Shown here in pieces: positions 1 to 11,800 of a DNA stretch of 64,000 bases. The DNA comes from Watersipora subatra (taxonomy: Eukaryota > Bryozoa > Gymnolaemata > Cheilostomatida > Watersiporidae): positions 57,615,010 to 57,679,009 of the forward strand of contig NC_088712.1 in NCBI RefSeq assembly GCF_963576615.1, read 5' to 3'. The notes under the pieces were generated by a model. It saw only the letters and a program-made list of their open reading frames with translations, had not been told where the DNA came from and searched no databases. Each line of letters opens with the position of its first letter. The first letter of the stretch is position 1. A program made the translations under genes and the position numbers.

Positions 1-886
1 ATAAAATAGCTTCACCAGCACTTAACAGCGTTTAACAGTCAAAGTTGGAAATTTTGTTCCAAAAACAGACACCAATTAGCGATTGTCAAAAATCTAGTTA
101 ACCAATGTATCCTGTGTATCTAGTAAGCGTTTGGGGATTGGCGTCAACAGATATCGTAAACTGGGTTAGCAAAAGGCTTTCCTCAAGCCTTTTTGAACAC
201 CGCAAGCCTGGGTAGCATTTGTAATTATAAAAAACAAAATTGTAAAAAAAACATTAAATCACGCTATCTTCCCACCTTATCTCCAAACACTTGCTAGATA
301 CATAGGTTAGCTTTTAGGTAGATTTTTGACAATTGCCACCAAATACGAGAACTCGTATACAGAACACATTGGCTTTCAAAAAGACTGTCAGGGATATAAT
401 TCTAAAAACATCAATTACCATCATATACAATAACAATGCCGTACTAACTTTTAACTTTCTTCTAATCCCGTGCCTGTTTTCAAGTACTTTCACTAACTGA
501 ACATTGCTCAGACCCTGAGAAAAATATCGGCTTAACAACAACCACAATTCTTCAAGATCTACAATAAAAATTGAACGTAAAAAAGTTCAACCAAATAATG
601 AACAGGTTCACTAATCTACTCAATTTGCTAAGGAAAGGCTCAAGGCCAAGTACTAACCAGTTACTGACCACAAAACATGTGTATATGTTATGCGATAGTT
701 CTCGCTGTATGTATAAATCAGATAGCCATTTAAATAAATTTTTAAACAAGCCTAAATCAATTACTAGAGATGTTCATGATAATAGAGGATAGGTGTTAAC
801 AACAGCCGGATACTGAACAAAAATTACTCAAGAAAATTAGCAGTTGATGGATTATATGAAGTGTGTCTTCACTCAAGGGCACTTGG
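1..886. other. No gene recognised
   Basis: AT-rich sequence with short open frames on both strands that overlap each other, lack recognisable domains and show no splice-supported continuation. I see nothing to annotate here. Confidence 0.6.
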
Positions 887-1415
887 GGTTTACAGCAATA
901 TGATAGATCAGTTGGCTCTATAATAACAGTATATAAAAAACAGGGGTAGAAAACAAAACACCATGAAAGCCAATTTGCATAAAACCTTGTCTATTTGTAA
1001 ATAAGAGCAGTACAAGATTAATTCCAGACTTTAAAGAAAAATAGCCTACCTTTACGCTACTTCTCAAAGACACAAACTGCTGCGAGATGGTGAAAAAAGA
1101 GGACCTGACTTACTTACAGGCTAGTTCAACACGCCCACTGAGTGCAGGCATTATATGGACAGATGTTTCAAGTAGCTACCTTGAAACATCTGCAGGTCCA
1201 CTTTTTTCACCATCTCACAGCAGTTTGTGTCTTTGAGAAGTAGTGTAAAGATGGGTTATTTTTCTTTAAAGTCTGGAATTAATCTTGTACTGCTCTTATT
1301 TACAAATAGACAAGGTTTTATGCAAATTGGCTTTCATTGTGTTTTTTTTTCTACTCTTGGTTTTTATATACTGTGATTATGTATTCAACTTGTCTATCAT
1401 ATTGCTGTAAACGCC
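887..1415. repeat. Long foldback (inverted repeat) with inner hairpin
   Basis: The left arm, about 887-1108, is repeated in reverse complement at about 1193-1415 with few mismatches; for example GTTTACAGCAATATGATAGA pairs with the right-hand TCATATTGCTGTAAAC. The loop carries a second perfect stem, CAGATGTTTCAAG (1160-1172) with CTTGAAACATCTG (1180-1192). Similarity continues weakly outside the arms. This looks like a foldback transposon or MITE relic. No coding capacity. Confidence 0.85.
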
Positions 1416-3401
1416 AAATACTCATGCCTTGACTGATAATAGCTTGTATTCCACGTGCAGATTAAACATCAGGTATAAGCTATTATACTATCATTAATAT
1501 TGATTAGTGATGGTAGGGTTTATTAGTGATTTTTATCTATGTAATTCTTTGTTTGGTATAGTAGTCAGTTTTATGGTCTGACAACATTTCTAACTTCCTT
1601 GTGAACCAAACTCACCCATAGAAACCTATAGTTATAAGAAATACCATTAAGAAGTAATAAATATTTGACAGCAAAACAATTTATATATACCGCTTTTTCA
1701 GACAAGAAATACTAATATTAATCAACGCATGCCATTGGTCATTGAGTAGTTTTAAGTTACCAATAGTATATTATTTAATAAAGTGAGGGCGAGAAAACGA
1801 GGGCGAGCCGTGCAGCCCGATGTCTACCCGGCATCGAGTCGATGTCTACCCGACGTCGCCCTTTCTTAGAAACCGTGGGTTCGCGACCCAAGATAAAGAA
1901 AACTGCGGGCGAGGTTTTCATAATATCGAGTTGCGAACTCGCGGTTTTTAAATCAGCCGCCATAAAAAGGTACAGAGCATATACATTTGATGTTTTGATG
2001 AAATCGTCCAAAATATGTGTAAACACACGGTATTTATACAGACTAACAGACAGACTAACAGACAGACTTGGTGACAAAGTGGGAGTTATTAATATAGATA
2101 AAAGAAAAACATGATTACGGAACTTTAAATGAGTAATAATTGGTTATTATTATATATAATAGTCATAACCAGTCAAGGACTATGATGTCAAAATTTCAGA
2201 AATTTGAAACGGTAATTACATTTACGCTGTGTCTATGATGCTATTGTAAATTAAATGCCCAATTAACATTTATTAGTGTAATAAAATAGATTAAAACTAA
2301 ACAACTAGACACTAGAAAAGATTACTAGATAGTTGTTTAGGATTGACCAATCACAGCGAACAGTGTTCTCTGATGTCAATACAAAAATTCATAGATTAAC
2401 ATATGAATAAAATCGACGGCTACCAGCGACAACTACAATATGGTACTAATTATATCGCTCATGCCTATTGATTATTGTTAGTGATTATAAACATTATTAT
2501 GATTTATTTAAAAACACTCATATTTTACAAGCAAACCCATGAGCACCTCAATCAGGTGTTACCAAAAGTAACAATGCAATGAGAAATTTTTATATGAACA
2601 TTTGCTGCTCATATGGATACTGCACAGCTTCCGTGTTATCAAGTCTATAGAATGTCAACATACTTTAAACTGCTGCTGTTTCAAGTCTAAAGGCTACTTT
2701 ATTAAAGCTGTCATGTACTTGGTAGAGCAACGATTATAGTGAGCAGTGTTTTATGGTGAGGATAAAATCTTCAAGTAATCCCAATTGCCTTTTGTGTTGT
2801 ACTCTCATGGTACAAAATTGTGCAAGTTAAGCTACAATGTTGTTCACCTCACGATACAAAGTCGTACACATTAAGTTACAATGTTGTACACCTTGAGGTA
2901 CAAAGATGTGCATCTTAAGGTACAAAGTTGTACGCTTCAAGGTACAATGTTGTGCACTTTAAACTGGCTAATTGTAATCTATATAGGTGTGCTTTACCTA
3001 GTCGCTGCAGCATTTCCTTGTGTATGATAGCATTTCCATGCTTCGAGTGGATTTGGAGTTGATTCTACTGTGAATCATAGGAACCGTAAAATCCGAACGC
3101 ATTTGATGCCATTTCGCTTCGCTAAATTTGTGCAAAATGTACTTGCTGTAAGAGTACTGGTCGACATTATAGCAATGCTCACTGCTGATAAATCCAAAGC
3201 GATAATACTCGACTAAGCTCTCCCCAGAAAAGGTAAAAAATTAAGCATTGCACTCAATTACGATCAGGCATCATGGCTTAGTTAGTGCAGCTAATTAACT
3301 ATGCTTAAATTGAAAAGCGACTGTGATCCGAAAGCAAGTCTACTTTAACCAGTTTTGTTTTGAGAAAAGATTTATATAGTGCAACTCCGATTTGTTAAAA
3401 C
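1416..3401. other. Intergenic DNA left of the duplication
   Basis: No gene recognised. Positions 1780-1990 form a G+C- and CpG-richer patch with short repeats (GATGTCTACCCG twice) and a doubled GACTAACAGACA, giving two overlapping chance frames on opposite strands. A small stem, CTAAACAACTAG with CTAGATAGTTGTTTAG, lies at about 2298-2341. The rest is AT-rich. Confidence 0.55.
2795..2965. repeat. Degenerate minisatellite
   Basis: About six imperfect copies of a ~28-base unit built on GGTACAAAGTTGTACACCTT, each containing TACAA(A/T)(G/A)TTGT(A/G)C. Confidence 0.7.
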
Positions 3402-5848
3402 AGTAAGATGCGAGTTTACCAGCAGTGGGCAACTCCGAACCCATTTGAATCACGGAAATGGGGTGATATCAGCTGTCTTGATGGTTTTATGTTGCTAAAG
3501 GCTGGCTCACATTTACCTTCTTTTTGCCTCCTTCAGAGGCAGGAACTTCCCAAGCTTGTTTGATGCAGAGCTTAGCAAACTCGATCGACCTCATATGTTC
3601 AAAAAATTTAACAATCATAAATAACTTCTTGAAGCATTTTATAAAGAATGTGAAAAACTCTTTACTCAAAGACATCGTGTTGTAAACTTTTATCAGAATC
3701 ACAAAAATACGGAAGCATTTGCATTTGAAGTATGTGTAACCCCTAGGAGTTGTGCTACCAATGTGTAGGCAAGCACTGTCTGTCAAATCAAAGGTTGTTT
3801 CATTGTATTTATCTCTAGCATTTGTATTAGTCTCCATACACTCAGCCGTTGAGGTTCAAGAAGTTTAGCTTGAATTCTCAGTACAATAAGGATGTTCAGG
3901 CAAACATGGTTACTACATAGGATTGTTATTCTGTAGTAACAACAGCCCTCAAAATAAAGAAGCGCATGAACTCTCGAACAATTAGTCATGTATTGGGTGA
4001 TAGAAGACTAAGCATTACGTGTGCAGCAATGTCATTTGCTACCACACAGTCATTAGTCTATGTAGATAACCACAGGCTATATGACAACTACTGTCTTCAC
4101 AGCTCTATGAAGGAAGAATAAACCAGGGCAGACCCAGACTGATATGCAAATATATACATAGATGTACAAGATGTATTACATGTCAAAACAAGAATCAGAT
4201 GACAAGAGAAGGCGTAAAACAGAGCTAAATCATAAGACAAGCATCATTGAAGAGACAGATCGCGGGAGAACTGTTAGTCAACAGGTGGTACACAGGCTTA
4301 CATTATGTGCAAGTAAAATTACAGTTGAAATTTTAATTGCAAGAGATCATGGATGCAAAATTTCTAAGTTATGAAACGTATTTTCATAAATATATCGTTC
4401 CGAATAAAGAAAGATGCTTTTAAACACGAAAGACCGGGCAGAAGTAGATGGCAGCTCAGTTTATAAGAGGCGCGTATGAACTGCTCTGGCATTGGCTGAC
4501 ACTCAACGACTTCCTTTCTTTCTTCTCTGTTGACCAACGCCTAATATTTAAGGTATAAAATACTGTTCATAGTTTTATTCACTATTTCTCTGTTTTTTTC
4601 CAATGTGTATTTTATCTATTTATTATGCAATAATCCGGTTTTAACACGTATTTGTTACAAACTTTAACCTTTATTTATAGTTTATAAAATCATGCATTGC
4701 GTGCAAGTTTGGCGGGACTTGCAATGAATCAGGGTATTTAAATGGTAAAATGCATTATAGTATAAAAACTTTTTTACATACAAAGGTTTGACTGAATCAA
4801 AACTACCTAGTTGATTGGTGTGTTTAGCCTGAGCACCAGGTTGTTTACTATATACTACTGATTTTAACGCAACAAAGAGGTTTCTATAATATTATAACTG
4901 ATCAACACAAGGTACTCATGCTATTAATCAGAAAGCTAGTGTTGGAAAACCTTTGCTCTAATTCCTGGGTGCACATTTATTAGTATAGTGCTGAGGCTAT
5001 GAATATAACCAGCCTTGTTCAGATATTGATTAAATGAAAAGGTTCAGAGGCTCAAATTCATGTTACTAGCGACGTTAGATCAGATCTCTAGCACTGAGTA
5101 ATCACGTCTGTCAACTGATGCATAGCCTTAAAACTTCCTTTGTCTAGCCCAACAGTGTGAGTGGAAGTTATTAATTCAGAGCTCATTATTTTACATTGAT
5201 AGTATCTAGCCTGCCTTTCTTGATATCTTTCTCGCACGATTTTCTTTAAATGCCGGTGTTGATTGTCTAAAAAAACATTTTCAAATTAATTTCTAAGCAC
5301 CTCTATCTACTTTGGCTATTTGGTGCAGAATTTTAAAATGTGTGTATTATGTATTTGTGCTGAAACAAATAATTTTGGTCATATTATATTTTTGTTGTCT
5401 TTTAAACGTATAAAAGTAAACTATATAGACAATACCATTAATATGATGCTTAGACTGTTGCAAAATATTTATTAATAGATTCATGTATATGCCAGAGCTA
5501 AATGCGCAGACAATGTACTCATATAATACAATGTAGTATAATGCATCTTATTTAAAACAAATATAAAATCATATTAATAAACAATACTTATAAGCTTATG
5601 CCAACTGGAAGTACAGAGAAGGGAATTTGGTCCCTTGTGTACAAGCAGCCAGGCATGGTCAAAGCTTAATTTAACAGTTAACACTGTAACAACAACATGT
5701 TATACATCATTCCTTAGAATTGAAAGATTTGAAAATAATCTACAATAAGTGAAATATTGCATATGATTTATGGCACAGGCTTGTGTGCCAAGAACTGCAT
5801 AATCTAATTCCGCCATTTCAAAGTTATAAATTGTATACTTCTTGTCTT
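3402..5848. other. 3' flank of copy A within unit A
   Basis: No gene recognised. The open frames here (for example 3487-3837 minus and 4162-4374 plus) are interrupted or altered in unit B and have no domains. May include the copy A 3' UTR close to 5849. Confidence 0.5.
5468..5473 (-). terminator. Candidate polyadenylation signal of copy A
   Basis: AATAAA on the minus strand about 375 bases beyond the copy A stop; the equivalent hexamer in copy B is at 17775-17780. In AT-rich DNA this hexamer is common, so support is weak. Confidence 0.3.
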
Positions 5849-8800
5849 TTATACCTGTACTATGCGTACCATTTGTCCATTCTTGCTGACTTTGGGAAAA
5901 CTGAAACTGCAACAGACAAAAAGAAAAGTAAAGATTAAATGAATTTAAAAAATCCATTATTGTTTTAACATAGATTCTGCGTTGATCATGACAAGGCAAC
6001 TCCTGTGATATGATATAAAGTAGATGCTCCTATAACGTATACCTCCTATAACTTAACATCCAGATAACGCAAAGAATTTAATTGAAATTTTTGCTTCGTA
6101 CTACGTAAAATATCCCATATAACGTAAAGTTTCAAGTCGGTGCAAATTTTAGAACTTGATTCGAATGACAAAAGTCTCGAAAGTAGCCTTAAAATATCCC
6201 TTTTTCTTCTGCAGCACTTGAGGGAGAAAATGACATATACAGTCATCTTTATTTATATATTTGAGTACCTTGACAATTTAGTTCGCCGTGAGAGATAGTC
6301 AGTTGTGTCAATCAAGCACGTAGAATAAGTAGCTGCGCAAATATTCAGAAATCCTTAAAAGCGATCGATTAGTAAACACGTTACAGAGTTAGTATGCCAA
6401 GCAGAATGTGACAAGTTGTAGTCACGTCGACAGCTATATTTTATCTTTAAATCAAAACCTCAGCAAATGATAGATGCATGGTCAGACAGACATTACTCTT
6501 TTACGTATAATAAATATATATTTTTGTTTTACTTTATTTTAGACATACAAAATGTTTTTATTATTTTGCCTTTGCAGAATAGACCTCGCTTTCTATAAAA
6601 GTAAAAGGATACATGTAAATTTATATCAAAATTTTGCGCTCTCCTTAACTTATTGTAAAATTACCGCAGTCATGGACCAAGCAGACATAAAAGAGAGTGG
6701 ATTTGTTAATGCAAACCAATAATAATAATAAACAATAATAATACTCCAGTTACTGTACAGTCATTAATTTAATATGTTAAGTCTCGTCTTTTTCTTTTAT
6801 GAAGAGCCAAAGATTTGAGTTTGAGAAGATCTTAGAACATATTAGAAAATTTTTATGTACTTTACTGTTTGTATAACATTACATTCTAATAACACAGACC
6901 TTCCCAGAACGAGTTATTTACGTTGTAGGAGCGTCTACTGTATATGATATGCTGTTCGTAACACAAAAGTGTTAGTGCAGTTATTACTGTTAGTACCATT
7001 GTGTACAGTAAGACTATTAGCATTATCACTAACAATACACCGATGCTATTACTATCGCTACTATTACTAGCAACACCACTGTTTATTGCCAACACACAAG
7101 TATTGCTCCAGCAACTAATACTGTGATCGAATACTGCTCCTGTAACTAATACTGCCAAATAGGGTAACAGACTGACAGAACTCACGGTTTATTTGCAACA
7201 ACAACTTTTTTAACTCCCTGAAATATTATGCCTGGCAGCTTCTGACACTTTTTGAAGGAGAAAGGCCATTTTTTTAAAAATTGGATATAATAATATATAT
7301 ATAATAATATATATTATATAATAATGCGTGACATAAAATTAAAATACTAGAATATCAATAACCCAGCTGAGAATCAACAAGCACCCGACCTTGACCTGTT
7401 GTAGCAAAACAATTACTCATGCCAGTCACTCACTATTGATCAGGTTCACTTGCATTTATATATATTTCTATCACTATAAAGAGTTGGCTATTCTACATTG
7501 GAATTAAAAAGTAATTCTACGACTAAACATAAATAAGATAAAGTAAACTCAAAGCTACAACAGAACTTTAGATTAATAGTGATAAGTGGAGGAACTATTT
7601 AAGCTAAAACTTATCTGGAAAATCAAAATTGTCTTCACTACAAATCTGTTTTGCAGTCTTGAAACATATTTATACAGAAAAAAATCGACTTTGCAGATAA
7701 GCTTTACTCTAATATATATTAATATATTTATACATTTAAATATGTATATATTTACATATTTATATACGTTTATCTATATATGTTTACGTTAGTATACTAT
7801 TACATATCTATTCGTTTGTAAATTTATGAAACAAGTATACTTTTTAGCAGAAGTTGCAGCCTTCACACAATGGTTGCAAGAGAAAGCATTCTTTTTGATG
7901 ATGGTGAAAAGTTCTATTTACCGAGCCCAATTGGAGCCGTTGTAAAAAGTACATCACAGAACTGCTAGCGACTAAACAGCTTGGTTTTAAAGCATTTGCC
8001 ATAATCAAAAAGCTCTCAGTCTAAACAGAAGAGCGAGTACTTTGTGGTGAGCAAGAGACTTACAGTTTCTTCGATCTTGAAGTGATACTTAGCGCCATCC
8101 TTTGCTTTATCCTAATTCTCTTGTTCAGCTCCTTTCTTTGCTTTCTCGAAGAAGCCTGTGTGGTGAGATTTGTGAGCCAAAACACCTCCATTTTCTTGCC
8201 TTCACAGGTAACTTGAGGTTGCCAGTAGACACTGCACACTACAAACACAAGTTGTTTGAGAAAATCAAGTCTGAAGCTACTGTTAGAAGTTAAGAAAAAA
8301 TATTGCATTATATGTGGTTTGAACTAACAGCATTCAGCTCCATTGCTCAGCACACCGCCACCTGCATTAATCATTCGCCTTTCAGGATTTAAGTGTTGTA
8401 CATTTTCTATAATGTGTTGTCCAGTCTTTATAATGTATTGTCCCTTTAATAAGAAAGGGAGGAGAGTGGGAGAGAAAGAGTGGGAGAGAGAGAGAAGAAG
8501 AGAGAGAGGGAAAAAGTGGAAAGGAGAGGAGGGAGAGAGGAATAGGGAGGGAGGAGAGTGGAAGTGGGAGAGAGAAAGGTAGGGAAGAGATGGAGAGAGA
8601 AGGGAGAGATTACTCTAGGTGACACTCAAAATATCCACGTTCTGCAGAATACACTGTACAGTCAGAATACCATGTTGATAAGTGTTTTATCCTGGAACAC
8701 ATTGAAAAATTGGCAAAACTCTCACTTTCTAAACTCACATTTGATAGAGCACTGCCATGGCACAAGCTGCTATAAAACTAGTTGAGGCAAGGCAGGGGTC

Positions 8801-11800
8801 TCAAATATTTATGGATATTTCATGTTTTAAGCAAAAATAATTCAAAACTTAGATTATAACAAATGTGTTCAGTTTATGTTAAATTCTTCTATTGGATTGA
8901 TTCATCAGTCTTCAATAGAGCAATTACCATGTCTGTCATAGTTAACCCATAACAGACTGGAGAGGATAACTCCAAGTTCACTAGTGGACCAGCAACTAAA
9001 AGAATACACATAACCCACTACATGATAGATAGTTCTTAGACATTTAGTCAGAGGTTTATCTTTAGTTTATGCATAAGAAATACAAAAGCACCTCATTTGA
9101 TGCAAAATAGTACAGGAATCCAATTTTAATGTTTTATACAAACATAACAGAACGCTGGCCGTATAGCAAATGTGTTCAGTCTATGCTAACAATGTTCTAT
9201 TGGATTCATTTGAGGGCTCTTGACAGATCAAATATTACCAAAAGCAGCATAGGGAAGATAACTCCAGAATTGTGAATACACTTTGGACTAAATGAATACT
9301 TAATGATATACTTTATGGATATTTCATTACGAAGGCCCATTTATGGTACGCACAGAAAACCCAAACCAGCCATTTGTTCACCTCTCATCATTATGTTGGC
9401 TGAATGCCTTGTTCAGTTTATAACTAAACAATATGTTAGTTTGAGCCGGTTTGAACCAGATTTTTCCGGTTGAGTATTCTTGTAAGCTAAATGAAAAACC
9501 ATATTTAGATGATGAGTCGACCTGAGAATGTAGATTCACAAAGTTTATTGTTAAGAGCAATAAATTCTACTTTTGGGATTACTACTTTTGGCTCCATATT
9601 CAGCAACCAGTTCTGACAAAGAGCCAAGTGCTAGAACGTGTGTTCAATACTCTGCTCCAGTTTCGCAGGCCATACATAAACTCATAATCTACCATTGCAT
9701 GTTATTATCAGTTTATATTTTGCCATATTATTTATGGTATACGCATTGATTATAATCTAGTTCCAAGATATGTGACAAATGATTTATTTGTGTTGCACAA
9801 AAGAGCATTTTGATTAATTGCAAATCTAAATCATATTCCATCATATTATATTATAAATTATAATTTATTAATTGATTCATGATTAATAAATCAATAAAAT
9901 AAATTTAATTACAATGAATTACTTGATAACAGTGATTTATCAAACTAGAATTACCCAAACAAGAATGGTGTAGACTGCAATTCTGAATCACATAGTAGAC
10001 CTCACTTTGACAGTTGGTAGGTAACATTCGATAGCAGGTGACGTGTGATGGCATATGGCAGCAAGTGAGGTATCGTGACAGGTGACATATGGTGGCAGGT
10101 AGCATATAGTAGCAGGTGACATATGGTGGCAGGTGACATATCGTGACAAGTGACATATGCTGGCAGATGACATATTGTGGCAGGTGACATATGGTGGCAG
10201 GTGAAATATAATAGCAGGTGACATATGACATATGGCATATGACATATGGATTTAAATTGGATGCTATAGTAACACACTATATTTTCATTCAAAATGAGTT
10301 TCAACTTATGGATAGCAAAGTCTTAATGTTGTCTTGTTTGACCTTCATAGATCAGAGTCATAGTTGTGTACAAGCATTATTTGTGTGTAAGCAATATCAA
10401 TGTCTCATTTTTGTTACATGTATCTAGATTGGGCACTAAAGCAAACAATTTTTTGTGAATCATCAATCACTAAACAACTGGCGGGTGAAACTGTTTGGGT
10501 CTGTTTTCTTCATCGAAATGGCTTGTTATGAAGATAGTAAAGCCTGGGGTCATATCCTGTTTTGCCAGAAAAATTGACAGCCATAAATAGTTAAACCAAA
10601 ATCGATAAACATAACTGTCAAAACAAGATGTCAAGAGCTGTCAGGTTTATGCTTCAAACATTGCTTTTATGGTTCACATCTGTTTACTAAGCAGGCTGAA
10701 GGGAGACCTATTACTAACACCAACCTTTGCTTGTAATATGAGACAACATTAAACGTGTCAATTACACACATGTAGATATCTTGCACTACACAGGGTGGTG
10801 TAGTTTACATCTTAGTCGCTCCACATACAAACACATACAGTGAAACCACAACACACAAGGTGAAACTACAACACACAAAGTAAAACTACAACACACAAAG
10901 TGAAACCATAACACACAAAGTGAAACTACAACACACAAAGTGAAACCACAACACGCAAAGTTAAACTCTGCTACTCATTGCTTTGTACCATGCATTTCCA
11001 AATTATCACAAGTTGGAGCAAGTATTCCTATAGTAATACATTGCATTTTACTCAATTTACTCAATCAAAAGCTATAATTAGTACTTGAAGAAACCTAGAG
11101 CATTAAATCAATGAATCTATTAAATTAAAAAGTTAAATCAATGAAGTATGTAAAATTATATAAAATACTAAATGCAAAACCAAAGTTATATATAAAAAGT
11201 AAGTTTGTAAAATAATGCTATAAATAATAAATAACATATAAAATATAATATAAAAGGTAAACATGAAATACAAATATAATTATTTGTATTTCTAAAGTAA
11301 TGCTATAACTAATAAATAACATGTAAAATGTATTATAAAAGGTAAACATGAAATATAAATGTAAAATACATTTACAAAATATAACTATAAAGTATAGACT
11401 TAAATAATGTTATGTAATAACGTTTTTTTTAAAGATGTATGAACGGAAGTGATGGCTCGGCAACGTTCAGATTCAGTAGCAAAGTGATTGATAGAAATAT
11501 CCAACTTCTTGTAACCCACACTAGATAAAGACTAATCTTAGACTTATCTAGTTAAACTAGTCTATGTATTTTGATTGCTTTAAAACTTTGCTTTTGATTT
11601 CTACCAGCATTTTTATTTTTATTTGCAAAACTGCAATGTTTTAAAAAAATTTAGCTATAACACATTGCAAATTACTTTGTATGCAATGACAAATAATTAT
11701 TTATAATTCACATCATATCTAAGGGTTGTCTACAGTCAAACCTCTAAGTAAAAATCACACTTGATGAATGCTAAAGATGTTTTTATTGGATCTAATTATG

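Noticed and set aside
5700..5999. 99-codon frame over copy A exon 4 (and 18007-18306 in B)
   Set aside because: It is in the wrong frame. Splice phase 2 from exon 3 selects another frame, and that frame gives the tail shared with copy C (PKV(S/N)K.G..VRIV).
8343..8785. Arg/Glu-rich frames (also 20657-20959 on both strands)
   Set aside because: Purine simple-sequence tract inside an intron, changing length between duplicates.
9905..10304. Three overlapping Cys/His-rich frames on the minus strand (and the counterparts at 22238-22633)
   Set aside because: They are translations of an 18-base minisatellite whose period is a multiple of three; the frames differ between the two duplicates.
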